Positions 1-11,330 of a DNA stretch of 64,000 nt are shown piece after piece. Numbering within the stretch: the stretch's first letter is position 1; the number at the start of each line of letters is the position of its first letter. Under the pieces are notes generated by a model. It saw only the letters and a program-made list of their open reading frames with translations, did not search any database and was not told where the DNA came from. The stretch comes from Megaustenia siamemsis (Eukaryota; Mollusca; Gastropoda; Stylommatophora; Ariophantidae): NCBI GenBank assembly GCA_032433765.1, contig JAVIAB010000159.1, positions 55,773,333-55,837,332 on the forward strand, written 5' to 3'. The position numbers were made by a program, and so were the translations under genes.

Positions 1-249
1 ACAAGGTTATAAAGAGATACAGCGAAGACGATGACGCTGGATATGACACACACTTTGGAAGCCAACTGAGAGTATTACAGAACAGACCCTTTTTGAAAAC
101 CCCAGGGGAAAAGACAAAGAGAAAGACCAAGAAATTCTTGGAGAAGACAGACAGAAGCAGAGATGAAGATGATGGGGAAGACATGGGATGATCTTAAAAG
201 AATGGCAAAAAACAGAAGGGTTTGGAAAGTGTTTCTTGAAGACCTATGC

Positions 250-850
250 TCCACAGGGAACTAAAAAAGTTGGATTCACAAAAGTTCACCCACGTGTACA
301 TACCAAGTGACTCGGTGAGAATGATAAACAAAGTTGAGGCTGGTCCTGTATGCAGGCAATGAGTCCAATCATTAAAGAAGTCAAGGATGCGCACTGTCAC
401 ATTTGACTACGTCCCTGGACATACGGGAGTATGGGATATGATTGAGTGAATATGCTGGTTAGCTGCGCCGTCGTTGAAGACGGCCAAACAATGACTCAAG
501 CGGACGTATTCAATGCCCGCCTAGATGTGTGAGTATGGGATATGATTGAGTGGATATGCTGGTTAGCTGTGCCGTCGTTGAAGACGGCCAAACAATGACT
601 CAAGCGGACGTATTCAATGCCCGCCTAGATACGGGACTTTGACAACCATGAGGCGAAGCATCTCCTTCGGATGAACGAGATTGGAACAATGATGGGTACA
701 TCCAGAAACGAGGTGTAGTGGGTGCCTCATAAATTTTATCAACCAACACAGAGCTGGCGTCGTCAGTCTCTGGACGCCGTGGGACATGCTGAAGAGAGGA
801 TGCAAGCATCTATTGACATGTTCGGAGTGCAATGATGATAACCTTCAAAT
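250..850 (+). mobile_element. 3' fragment of LINE family G (RNase H and C-terminal region)
   Basis: The stretch is diverged but colinear with the 3' end of the longer family G copy at about 42290-42770. The shared landmarks are the serine codons and ATGATAAA of the RNase H segment near 310-335, the 'TGGACATACGGGAG' segment near 416, and the terminal 'TGTTCGGAGTGCAATGATG' near 819, which encodes the CSEC zinc-knuckle-like tail. It is 5'-truncated and holds no usable open frame. A 104-bp block inside it is duplicated. Confidence 0.7.
427..634. repeat. Direct duplication of a 104-bp block inside the family G fragment
   Basis: The block starting GAGTATGGGATATGATTGAG at 427 recurs at 531 with only a few differences. 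It covers the part of the LINE just after the RNase H motif, so the duplication happened after, or within, this copy. Confidence 0.85.
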
Positions 851-1383
851 AATGCGATGACGTCTCATCGAGAATGATTTTGTCCTATAACTGACATGAA
901 GATGTTCGTCAGTGACCTTGTAGTGAATGCCCTCTTGACGTCACTGTCGACAACTATTGGTTTGCTTTAAAGAGCTCTACCCCGCCGCTTGCTTATCGTT
1001 TATATATGGCTCGGCACATCCCGAAGATACGGATCTTGCCAAATAAATTTGGGGTGAGAATATTTAATGCTGATATCGTTGTTTTATATTTAGTGAACTT
1101 GTTATTTGATTCATTTTGAAATATGAATATTACATTTGTATTTGTTCTCGGTATCTAATCTACACTGATTGGGAATACTCCCAAAAGCTGAAAATGTGCA
1201 ATTCCGATTTTCTTTGCGGTAGCCGAGCAGCTTGAAGTGGTACTGACATTATCAGTCAAAAAGCATTTCAAGTCATTGTTGTCCCAATGTTCTTTAAACG
1301 CCACATATGACGTGATGCATATACGATATCGCATAGACGTCACAATATATAACATTGGCGTTTACAAATACGTCTAAAATAAT
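851..1383. other. No gene seen; satellite-like sequence towards the right end
   Basis: I recognise no coding sequence. From about 1280 the sequence carries the 'TGTTCTTTAAACGCCACA' and 'CACAATATATAAC' elements that recur near 2000-2120, 3240-3560 and 11340-11460. It is probably degenerate monomers of one local satellite family. Confidence 0.5.
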
Positions 1384-1702
1384 GCATTGACTAAGTGACC
1401 TGATACACAAAATATATCACATAGAAGTATATAAGCGCATCTAAAATAATGCATTGACTAAGTGACATGATACACAAAATATATCACATAGAAGTATATA
1501 AGCGCATCTAAAATAATGCATTGACTAAGTGACATGATACACAAAATATATCACACAGAAGTATATAAGTGCATCTAAAATACTGCATTGACTAAGTGAC
1601 CTGATACACAAAATATATCACATAGAAGTATGTAAGCGCATCTAAAATAATGCATTGACTAAGAGACATGATACACACAAAATATCACATAGAAGTATAT
1701 AA
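1384..1702. repeat. 67-bp tandem repeat, about 4.8 copies
   Basis: GCATTGACTAAG recurs at 1384, 1451, 1518, 1585 and 1652, an exact 67-bp spacing. Copies differ by a few substitutions. The array is cut by a SINE at 1703 and resumes at 1963-2010. Confidence 0.95.
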
Positions 1703-1962
1703 AAAAAAAGTAAAGTGCCCCCGTCACGCCAAGTGGCGTAAAGGGAATATGGTGTTAGTGATCATAAATTTTGCAGACCATCTGCACATGATTTTTGGTG
1801 TAATCTTGTCAGTATTACGCCCGTGCCGCTATACTTTCCCAGATAAAAAATCCGGTACCCATTACAGGATGGGTGAATCCGGAAGCCGTCGGTTGGTATC
1901 GAACCCTACCTCTTGTCCTTTGCAGTCCAGGTCACTAACCACTGAGCTATCGAAGATCTCAT
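1703..1962 (-). mobile_element. tRNA-derived SINE (SINE-1), copy 1, with target duplication
   Basis: On the minus strand the element begins close to a tRNA-like head: an A-box-like 'TAGCTCAGTGGTTAG' followed by a B box 'GGTTCGATACC'. It continues through a body with 'GGGTACCGGATTTTTT' and 'CTTGGCGTGACGG'. Its 3' tail is T-rich, of ACTTT type. It is flanked by a 14-bp direct repeat ATAGAAGTATATAA at 1689-1702 and 1963-1976, so it inserted into the 67-bp array. Two further copies lie at 3664-3857/7906-7965 and 15594-15858. Confidence 0.88.
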
Positions 1963-2271
1963 ATAGAAGTATATAAATGCATCTAAAACAATGCGTTAAC
2001 TAAGTGTTCGTTATGCACCACAAAAAGTGACCATATAGTGAACAATAAACTCGTACAAGTAGATACATTAATGTAATGAATATTTAGCTGATTCAATGTC
2101 AGTGTCAATATGCGCCACAAAGAGTGACGGGAGTCCTATTATTTGCTATCGGTATTGGTACTTTCTACTTACCTTATGGTCGTCGTTATAGCGCCTTTTA
2201 CGTTCATCGTCAGTGTAAAGGATCCCATCCAGTGGTTTGTCTTCGCCTTGTCTGTGAGGCGACTGACTTCA

Positions 2272-3172
2272 ATGTCAGGATTATTAGCTGCAGCTGTAGG
2301 ACGACACCCAGACAGTTTGTCATTTACCTCTTACTGCTCTCTATCATCAAATAGGAGATGTAACTGCTTCAATGTCAGGATTATTAGCTGCAGCTGTAGG
2401 ACGACACCCAGAGAGTTTGTCATTTACCTCTTACTGCTCTCTATCATCAAATAGGAGATGTAACTGCTTCAATGTCAGGATTATTAGCTGCAGCTGTAGG
2501 ACGACACCCAGAGAGTTTGTCATTTACCTCTTACTGCTCTCTATCATCAAATATGAGATGTAACTGCTTCAATGTCAGGATTATTAGCTGCAGCTGTAGG
2601 ACGACACCCAGAGAGTTTGTCATTTACCTCTTACTGCTCTCTATCATCAAATAGGAGATGTAACTGCTTCAATGTCAGGATTATTAGCTGCAGCTGTAGG
2701 ACGACACCCAGAGAGTTTGTCATTTACCTCTTACTGCTCTCTATCATCAAATAGGAGATGTAACTGCTTCAATGTCAGGATTATTAGCTGCAGCTGTAGG
2801 ACGACACCCAGAGAGTTTGTCATTTACCTCTTACTGCTCTCTATCATCAAATAGGAGATGTAACTACTTCAATGTAAGGATTATTAGCTGCAGCTGTAGG
2901 ACGACACCCAGAGAGTTTGTCATTTACCTCTTACTGCTCTCTATCATCAAATAGGAGATGTAACTACTTCAATGTAAGGATTATTAGCTGCAGCTGTAGG
3001 ACGACACGTACAGAGTTTGTCATTTACCTCTTACTACTCTCTATCATCAGATAGGAGATGTAGCTACTTCAATGTCAGGATTATTAGCTGCAGCTGTAGG
3101 ACGACACGTACAGAGTTTGTCATTTACCTCTTACTGCTGTCTATCATCAAACAGGAGATCTAACTACTTCAA
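2272..3172. repeat. 100-bp tandem repeat, about 9 copies
   Basis: The block TTCAATGTCAGGATTATTAG recurs every 100 bp from about 2270. Divergence is low, rising in the last two units. 100 is not a multiple of 3, so the overlapping small open frames through the array are by-products. A 150-bp lead-in (2124-2271) plus a single unit is present at 11458-11720. Confidence 0.95.
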
Positions 3173-3660
3173 TGCTCGAGGTCCACACTTAATTTAGACA
3201 CAATATCAATCAACCGACTCCCCAACAAATAATATGTGCAGTAACTGAATGTTCTCTAACCGCCACAAGGTGTAGCATGATATTGACAATATATCTCATA
3301 CAAATATCTACAGTTAATTCATTTTTTTAAACTTTTTTTTTAAACTAATTCAGTGTTCTTTGTTCGCCATAAATGTGACACTATCTTATATGATATCACA
3401 CAAAAGTATATCAAATCATTCATCATATGCTGACTAACTGCATGTTTCTGAAGCACCACAAACGGTATCGTTATGCTGACAATATGTCTCGTCAAAGTCT
3501 CTCAAATCAGTTGTAGAATATTTGACTAACACACTGTATGTCTCGCAAAGAGCTGGGCGATTGATATGGTCTTTTTCCTCTGACGGTTGGTAGCAAGCAA
3601 TCACGTCTCCTTTTCTTCTGCGTCTTTTATCATCTGAATTTGATACCAGCGCTGTCTCGA
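3173..3660. other. Degenerate satellite monomers; no gene
   Basis: Three to four weakly similar stretches of roughly 80-100 bp each carry a 'TGTTCT...CGCCACAA' core and a 'GACAATATATCTC' core. They match the flanks of the 100-bp array and the 11.34-11.46 kb locus. Nothing coding was seen. Confidence 0.5.
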
Positions 3661-3663
3661 ATG

Positions 3664-3857
3664 ATCACTGGCTCAGTGGTTCGAGGAGGACATGAGATAA
3701 GGTTCAATCCAAACCGATGGTTTCCGGGTTCACCCAGCCTTTAATGGGTACCGAATTTTTTTTCTGGGAAAGTAAAGCGGGACGGGTGTAATACCGACCG
3801 CATTACCCCAAAAATCATGTGCCGAAGGTCTGTAAAATGTATGGTTACTAACACCAT
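3664..3857 (+). mobile_element. SINE-1 copy 2, 5' part (split by LINE A)
   Basis: A plus-strand copy of the tRNA-derived SINE begins near 'CTGGCTCAGTGG', carries the B-box-like 'GGTTCAATCC' and runs through the body to 'ACTAACACCAT' at 3847-3857. There the family A LINE interrupts it. The missing 3' part resumes at 7906 beyond the LINE. Confidence 0.85.
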
Positions 3858-6800
3858 CTATCTACCTATCATTCGTTCGCTCGAAGTATTGTCTATATCA
3901 GCAATGTCGTTTCCTGTATGAATTTACTGTCTTTTGTAATTCTTGCAGTGGTTCATATAGTTTTGTCTGTAGTGTTGTATCTATGGGCCAATGGATTTTC
4001 CTCAGTCTACTATATTCAGTGCAGTCTTGAAGTATGTGTTCAGCAGTCTGGGGTGCCTGTCCACATGTACAAGTAGTTGATGTGCCGATCTTGAATTTTG
4101 TATACATGTGACTATGGAGTCGATTGTGTCCTGTTCTTAGGCGTATAATGATAACTTGTTCATATCTATTCATATTATGAAAGGCATCCTGATTTGGGGC
4201 TTGTGGTCTCTGATTGATTTGATTATCTGTTTCTTATGATGGTGTGTAACTGGTGTATCTTGTTGTGTGCCTGTTGAACCTTCCTTTGCCAACTGATCTG
4301 CTTTCTCATTTCCTGGTATTCCACAGTGAGACGGGATCCATTGCAGGGCAACCCTGTGGTGCTTGTAGAGTTCAGTCAATAAGGTCAGCAGATGTGGTAA
4401 TTTTCTGGATTGTAGTGCCTGGAGTACTGATCTTGCATCTGTCAAAAACACTACAGGCTGTGGGCTAAGATTACTGTTCAGCAGTTTTTCTATTGCTAAC
4501 TTTATTGCTTGTATGTCTGCATCATAATTGTGACAACATTTCCCTGTTGCTATTTTATTCATATCCCTAGTGTTATTTGGGTACTCTATATATGCACCTG
4601 CTCCCCCATTCTTTACTGCATTCTGTGCTGATCCATCTGTGTACACACGGATCCATAGGTCTTGTGGGCATTCTTCATCCAGGAAACTGAGAGTTATTGT
4701 TTTTCGCTGTAGACTATTCTGCTCCTCTTTGTCAACTATTCCTTTCACTTCTGTCCGTATTTGAACTGATAATCCTGATTCATCTGTCCAGGGAGTCTGT
4801 TCTGGTAGGGGCAGAAGGGGTTTAACAACTCTTGATATGTCTGGTGTTTGTCTACTAATACGCTTGGCTTGGTGGATAAAGCTGCCTCTCTTAAGTCGTC
4901 CCAATGCAAGATTTTGAAATCTGTCCTTCATTGGATGTCTCGGCATGCATACAAATTTTTCTGCCTGTATCAGCACCTTTGTGTCTCTCCGTTCTCTCAG
5001 TGCTGGTATCCTCCACAATTTCTCCATCTCCAATATTGGTGTTGATTTCATTTCTCCTGTGATGACCCTAAGTACCTGGTTTTATACTTTATCCAGTTCT
5101 TGCAATGTGGTGTTTGATGCTGAGCACCATGCGGATGATCCATATTCTAAATGTGGGCGTATACTCTGTTGGTAAACTTTACTGAGTATTTTCCCACTCG
5201 CACCCCATGTGGTTCCACACAACTTTCTTAGAATAGCCAATTTACTCCTTGCTTTTTGGGTTGCCTTATTTATCTGCTGTTTCCAAGATAGTTTGTTATC
5301 AAATGTAACTCCGAGATATGTAGCTTGTATGTCTTCTTTCATAGGTTCATTGTTTATGTAGATGGCTCCTGCTTTTTGTTTTGGGGAGAGTGTGAAAAGT
5401 GTAGTACTGCATTTGTCTGTATTTATGCTGATACACCATCTATTTGCCCATGAATTCAGTGCATTCATAGCTCTTTGTAGCAATTTGGAGACCACTGTTG
5501 CATACTCCTCTATGCACCACATTACCAAGTCATCTGCATACATTGCCACTTTGATGCCATGTGGTAGTTCAGTAACTAGGTCATTGATATAGATCAGAAA
5601 AAGTGTTGGAGATAGTACCCCTCCCTGTGGAACGCCCTGGCGCAATAAGACCTTCTTACTCTTAAGACCATTCAGTTGCACTCTGGCTCTCCGTTTATGC
5701 AGGTATGCTTTTACCCATTTGTACATCCTGCCATTTACTCCATAATTTCTCAGTTTCTTCAAAAGCCCTTCCTTCCATACCTTATCAAATGCTTTCTTTA
5801 GGTCTATCCATGTTGCTAGTATCAGTTTCTTTTCTTGAAACGCATCTTCAATTTCCTGGGAAAGATAGGTTGCTTGGTTTTGGGTAGAGTAACGCTGTCT
5901 AAAGCCTGCTTGTTGTGGGACAAGAAGATTTTTACTTTCCAGGTACCACTGCAGTCTGAGATTGATACGTTCCATTGTTTTACACAAACAGCTTGTAAGG
6001 CTGATTGGTCTATAGCTGGATGTCATTGAACCATCTTTTCTTGCTTCAGTAATGGTATCATAATTGCTTCTCTCCATGCCTGTGGCACTCTACCTGTGAT
6101 CCAGCAAATGTTGTAGATCTGCAGTAGTTTTGCTTTAGCTGCAGTTCCCAAGTTCTTAATCATTTCATTGGACACTGCAGCACTGCCTGGTGACTTTTTC
6201 ATTTTTAATTTGGATATTGCCAGTTCTAGCTCTCTTTGTGTAATGGGTATTTCCATGACTTCATGTGTGGTCTCTTCTTGTCTTGCATTTTGTTGTTTTA
6301 AATGGGTCTCTTGTCGTTTTTCTAGGCTAATTTCAATATTATTGTCATTTGCAAAGGAGTCTGCAAAGTAATTTGCTGCATGTTTACCTGTTAGAATGTT
6401 TCCATCCTTCTTCAGTGTAATTTTGGTGTTCCTTTCTGTACTCTCATCATTCAGCTGTTTTACAAGCTTCCACACTTTTCTTGTGTCTCGTTCAAGATTC
6501 ACAGTTTTCTCTTCCCAGCTTCTCCGTCTGGCTTGTAGTTTAGCCCGTTGAAATTTTGCTTTAGCATGCTGGTAGTTGTTGTGGTGTTCTTGGCAAGGGT
6601 TATTTTCTGCTTGCTTTCGAGATGTTTCCATGTCATTGTGCAGTTGCTGTAGTTCACTACTCCAGTATGGTTTATAGTGTTTCCGTGCCCCTCTAGGTAT
6701 TGTTTCACTGGCAGCTTGTATTATTAGTCTACTGAATTCATCAACTATTTTGTTGATGTCTCTATCTGTAATTATATCTTTAGTCAGTACACTGGTGTAG

Positions 6801-7905
6801 TGTTGATACATTTTCCAGTCTGCCTTTTTGTAATTCCATCTGGAGAGAGCGCTTCTCTCCCTGATGGCCTTATTTTGTACCACTAAAAAGACTGGTCGGT
6901 GGTCGCTGCCTCCAAGTTGTTTCCCAACAATTCGTGTGATATTCCAGTCCAGGTCTAGTGAATGGAAAGCAAGGTCTGGTGTAGATGTGGTATGCCATGA
7001 TCTGGAGTAGAATGTTAGTGGATCTGTTGCCTGGTTTAATATTATAAGCCCATTGTCATCCTGCCAATTTTCTAGCTCTTCACCTCTCTTACCCTATATG
7101 TTCATAGCCCCAGCTCTGTGAATGGCTGTTAAAGTCTCCACATACAATTATTCTTTCTTTTAATGTAATTGTGTCTAGTGCTAGTGGGCGGTCACTCGGA
7201 CAGTAGTAGTTAAGTACAAGGAAGTCTGTATTTCCTGTCCTGAGGTGCAGTATTTGATATTCCGCCCCATCCATATGCGCTTCAATCTGACATGGATTAA
7301 TGTTGTTCCTTACAAGAGTCAGTATTCCGCCCTTTTGTCTTTTTTTTTTTCTGTCAGACCGGTAGCACTGGTATCCCCTAATCTTCAAGGCTATGTCGTT
7401 GTTTAGATGGGTTTCCTGCAAACAGCATATGCTTACTTGTTCTTGATGCAGGATATTTTCTAATTCTATATTTTTACTGTACCCATCTCTTTTGTTGTTG
7501 ATGCCTTCAGCATTCCAGTGAATTATTTTTAGTGGTCTTATTTTGGATTGGCTAGTAGCTCTATTCTCTCGCCCCCTGACTCCACAGAGCGGTTGAGAAG
7601 GACATCCAGTAATAGAGGTTGGGCCCTTTCGAGGCTGAGGACCCGGCGCTGCTCCTGCCTGAGTGCCCATCACAGGGCGAGTGCCATATCGATTTGCGGT
7701 TATAGACATACTTCCATTTGCGTTGAGTGCGTGGCATCCTGATTGTTGTGCGCCTTTTGGCTGGTTGCCTCCGACTTCAGCACTTGAACTTGCTAGAGCA
7801 GACTGTGGTCTTGCTCGGTTGTAGGAAGGCCTGGCCAGTCTTAGTTTTCAGTCCCTGGTGACTGTTAAGCCCCATCCCCACGACAAGGAGCTGGCCTTGA
7901 TGAGG
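3858..7905 (-). mobile_element. Family A non-LTR retrotransposon, copy A (near full length)
   Basis: This is a 4.05-kb LINE on the minus strand. Its 5' end (CCTCATCAAGGCCAGC on the minus strand, at 7905) coincides with the 5' ends of copies B and C. Its 3' end is a short GATA-like tail at 3858-3870. It is flanked by an 11-bp target duplication, ACTAACACCAT at 3847-3857 and ACTAAAACCAT at 7906-7916, with one mismatch. It inserted into SINE-1 copy 2. The order is a ~200-bp 5' UTR, AP endonuclease, reverse transcriptase, RNase H and a CTCG..HILQDC zinc-finger-like end. No separate ORF1 lies between the 5' end and the endonuclease. Confidence 0.92.
3898..7709 (-). pseudogene. Endonuclease-reverse transcriptase-RNase H polyprotein of LINE copy A, broken
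   Basis: The AP endonuclease runs from the ATG at 7709 to 7089; visible motifs are IIHWNAEGIN, CCLQETHLNND and VCGDFNSHSQSWG. After a frameshift the frame resumes in the linker at 6883-6023, which ends in KKSPGSAAVSNEMIKN. After a second frameshift the reverse transcriptase follows at 6077-5082 with GVPQGGVLSPTLF and the catalytic YADDLVMW. A TAA stop at 5082-5084 separates it, in the same frame, from the RNase H part at 5051-4170, with VYTDGSAQNA, LTDARSVLQAL and WIPSHCGIPGNEKADQLA. A last frameshift leads to the C-terminus at 4173-3898 (CTCGQAPQTAEHILQDC). Such polyproteins nick target DNA, prime cDNA synthesis there and degrade RNA. The RNase H places it with I/R1/LOA/Nimb-like clades; the exact clade is not decided. 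It is inactive as it stands. Confidence 0.93.
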
Positions 7906-7965
7906 ACTAAAACCATATTCCCTATACGCCAGTTGGCGTTACGGGGACACTTTACTGTCTTTTTC
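7906..7965 (+). mobile_element. SINE-1 copy 2, 3' part (beyond LINE A)
   Basis: It begins with the second target-duplication copy ACTAAAACCAT and continues with 'ATTCCCTATACGCC', 'GGCGTTACGGGGACACTTTA' and a T-rich tail. This is exactly the continuation of the segment that stops at 3857, as judged against the intact SINE-1 copies at 1703-1962 and 15594-15858. Confidence 0.85.
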
Positions 7966-8246
7966 ACTGTTTCGAAAGTTGTTATATCGATTTGTATATT
8001 TCTTCTCCATGTGCGTATGATCTGAAGTCTGATTCTACCGGTTTCTTTCAGTGATAGAGAATTAACTGAAGGAAGCTCTGCATACATCCTTATATCTCAA
8101 CCCCAGTCTATCCTTTGGTAACTTTCCGTCTCTATATTCAACATACTAAACTTGATTGGGAACACGATTGTTTGCCATTCTTTTTACATGACCCAGCCAC
8201 CTTAATTTACAACTTCTATGCATCGTCTTGAAGGACTGGAGTTTGG

Positions 8247-9100
8247 CTCTTTGTAAGACATTAGCGTTAGTTACTTTGTCCTATCAATTAATGTTCATAA
8301 TCTTTGTAAGACATTAGAGTTAGTTACTTTGTCCTATCATTTAATGATCACAATCTTTGTAAGACATTAGAGTTAGTTACTTTGTCCTATCAATTAATGT
8401 TCATAATCTTTGTAAGACATTAGAGTTAGTTACTTTGTCCTATCAATTAATGTTCATAAACTTTGTAAGACATTAGAGTTAGTTACTTTGTCCTATCATT
8501 TAATGATCACAATCTTTGTAAGACATTAGAGTTAGTTACTTTGTCCTATCAATTAATGTTCATAATCTTTGTAAGACATTAGAGTTAGTTACTTTGTCCT
8601 ATCAATTAATGTTCATAAACTTTGTAAGACATTAGAGTTAGTTACTTTGTCCTATCATTTAATGATCACAATCTTTGTAAGACATTAGAGTTAGTTACTT
8701 TGTCCTATCAATTAATGATCATACTCTTTTTAAGACATTAGAGTTATTTACTTTACCCTATCAATTAGTGATTATAATCTTTGCAAGACATTAGAGTTAG
8801 TTACTTTATCCTATCAATTAATGATCATAATCTTTGTAAGACATTAGAGTTAGTTACTTTATCCTATCAATTAATGATCATAATCTTTGTTAGACATTAG
8901 AGTTAGTTACTTTATCCTATCAATTAATGATCATAATCTTTGTAAGACATTAGAGTTAGCTACTTTGTCCTATCAATTAATGATCATAATCTTTGTAAGA
9001 CATTAGAGTTAGCTACTTTGTCCTATCAATTAATGAGCATAATCTTTGTAAGACATTAGAGTTAGTTATTTTGTCTCATCAATTAATGATCATAATCTTT
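8247..9100. repeat. 53-bp minisatellite, about 16 copies, derived from LINE coding sequence
   Basis: TCTTTGTAAGACATTAGAG recurs every 53 bp. The first units cycle through three variants (ATGTTCATAATC, ATGATCACAATC, ATGTTCATAAAC), giving a 159-bp higher-order period for about three rounds; later units are uniform ATGATCATAATC types. The leftmost unit, read on the minus strand, encodes DKVTNANVLQRAKLQSFKT and runs directly into the LINE C-terminus. The unit is thus a piece of the LINE reading frame. Confidence 0.92.
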
Positions 9101-11146
9101 CGAAGACAACGCACAAGAAAGCTGTTAAACCTTTTTTTATGCCCTGCATAGGTCGTCCAAGTGATCCGTGTAGAAGTTTACTAAACACACAACGTTGGTA
9201 AATTGGAATCTTAGTCCTGATTGTTAGTTTAACGTTGACAAGTGCTTTATCCTTTAGTTTACTAAATGTCGAACCTGCCAATATGATTCAGTAATGTCTT
9301 TCTGTTTCGAGGGAGACAGTGGTTGTTACCCTAAACCCATGATAGTTGAACTTTCTCACAAATTTATGGGATGTGCTCTTTAATGTTATAGTTGAGGGTA
9401 TGGTTCCACCCTGCTGATACATCTTCTGGATACCTTTCCGAAAGGGAGAATCAATCACTCGATCTAGCTACATTGTCAATCATTGACTACAGGACGGATT
9501 CGTCGTGAGCAGCCAGTGCTACATCATTAGCAAAGATCCTAGATTAGGGTCTCAGTTGTTTTAAATTGTGAAGACAGATGTGCCAAATTAAATGAGAGGC
9601 CACCATATCTTGTACGGATGTAGATGTCTCCAGAGACGGTTTCAAACGCATTGTGTAGATTGCCAACGAAAATTATTCGGAAAAGGGTAAGGTCAAGGAC
9701 ACATCTCTGTTTAACCCACAATTCATCTCAAAAAGATGGGAAGATTATCTATCGTCGAACTGGATGATGACAGACATATTGTGAAATGACCTGATCATCT
9801 TGAGTAATGTTGGGGGGAAGCCGTTATTTTGCAGTACCCTGTATAGAACGGCTCTGTTCACGATGTTATAAGCGTTTGTAAGATCAACGAAGGCTATACA
9901 TAGAGGTATCCTCTGCCCCTTGCACTTCAGCTATTGACGGAGAGTAAAAATCATATCGGCGGTTGATCGTCCAGCTCTAAACCCGAACTGGGACTCAGGA
10001 AGGATAGGATCTGCGTGTTGGTGTAGGCGCTTTAGAACAATTCAGATTGCGGAATCATTTTTAGTTATACAAAGGAAGGAGACACCTCAAAAGCTGTTAC
10101 AATCGGCCTTGCCTCATTTATTATCGTATACCTTGGCCACGATGTTTGTAGAGTGGGGCCGGACTGTTTAACGATTTTCCTTGATTACATGGGCGAGAAT
10201 GTCCAGGCGCTTTTCTGCTGAGAGATCGTAGATAACATTATGAAGTTCATTCTCAGTGGATTCATGTCCATTTCGGTCAGCTTTGAGTTGTTTGTGATCA
10301 GCCTGTCTATGAGTGGGCTTGCTGGTCTAGAAATGGACTTCACGGTCTGTCTTTAAGAGTAGAGACTTGAATAATGTTAGACCCATCTTTCCAGCTGTTA
10401 AGCTTTGTTACTGATAGATTTACCATTTGTTTCTTTACAAGCTGTAATGTGTGAGATGTTTGGGGCTAGTGCAACATTTATGTTGTTATACATTATTCTC
10501 CAATCGTTCAGCTCAGCAGTCTTCTAGATCGTAAAGTACAGATGTGGCCAGTATTCGAAAGGAAGGTCTTGTTCTTCCCCTCTACAAGTGCCATGAGTTT
10601 CATTAAATTTTTTTAACCCAAACCTTGGTATGGAGTGATTGTCCTTACCGAAAGAATAGATTGCATAGTCAAGGATGTGTGATTTCAGTCGGTCCATTGA
10701 CATACCTATATTTTCTACGCCTTCTATTCTCCCTGTGCATTTCTGGAAGGCTTTCTTGATTAGGACTTGTCCGGTAATTTTATTGCTGGGGTATTAATCT
10801 TAGGCCTGGATGGTTCTCTAGACGTGTATGTCTATTCGGTGATTGCTTTTATTTTACTGAAGGCAAATGTATGATCTGTATCACGGCCTGCGCTATGGTA
10901 ACCTCGGGTTATTCTAATATTATTTAGGTGTTGTCTGCAAGCGAGGACAAATCCCAGCTGGTGGCAATGCCCAATCTTTGGATGGCGCCATGTTGCTTTT
11001 TGTCTGCTTTTATCACTGACAAATGTATTGATGGCACACACGTTGTTATGGGAAGAAAATTTTAGAATTGTCAGACAAGTATCATTCATTTTGTCAATAC
11101 AAAGATGACCTAGGTATGATGGCAGTGAGTGATGGTCAGATCTCAT
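9090..11146 (-). pseudogene. Decayed endonuclease-reverse transcriptase of family F
   Basis: The endonuclease C-terminus (10832-11146) reads KATWRHPKIGHCHQLGFVLA and then a DTDHTFAFSKI end, the D-H pair expected of the AP endonuclease fold. Reverse-transcriptase motifs appear in broken frames: PESQFGFRAGRSTADMIFTL and FVDLTNAYNIVNRA near 10000-9850, VKQRCVLDLTLFRIIF at 9715-9670, and FANDVALAAHDE near 9530-9490. The last replaces the usual F/YADD with FAND, so a catalytic Asp is lost in addition to the frame breaks. The thumb region LTIRTKIPIYQRCV lies at 9230-9190. It is an old inactive copy. Confidence 0.72.
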
Positions 11147-11262
11147 GCTAAACTGCAGTGCACGTAAAATTGTTATTCTTTTGTGGTTGAATCAAAGGTA
11201 ACTTGGGGAATTTTACCATACCACAACGAACTGCCACTATATTTGATACCGTTAACTTTACT

Positions 11263-11265
<3 letters not shown>

Positions 11266-11328
<63 letters not shown>
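11266..11328. repeat. (TA)n microsatellite
   Basis: About 31 uninterrupted TA units. The open frames of alternating Ile-Tyr on both strands are artefacts of this repeat. Confidence 0.97.

Positions 11329-11329
<1 letters not shown>

Positions 11330-11330
<1 letters not shown>

Larger units (their letters stand above)
7966..11150 (-). mobile_element. Family F non-LTR retrotransposon, decayed and split by a 53-bp minisatellite
   Basis: In minus-strand order the fragment holds an endonuclease end (11146-10832), reverse-transcriptase motifs (about 10050-9480), the RT thumb region (9281-9110), a tandem array (9100-8247) and the C-terminal region (8246-7966). The last encodes KLRWLGHVKRMANN and the GLRYKDVCRA motif common at LINE C-termini. 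Many stops and frameshifts are present and no target duplication was found. A related fragment lies at 62875-63400. Confidence 0.75.

Noticed and set aside
1703..1962. tRNA gene
   Set aside because: The A and B boxes are there, but the sequence continues into a SINE body with tail and target duplication, and it has no tRNA acceptor stem.
2124..2954. Series of 60-codon frames MSGLLAAAVGRHPESL...
   Set aside because: Identical frames repeat every 100 bp, which is not a multiple of 3, so they cannot form one protein. Best seen as satellite DNA.
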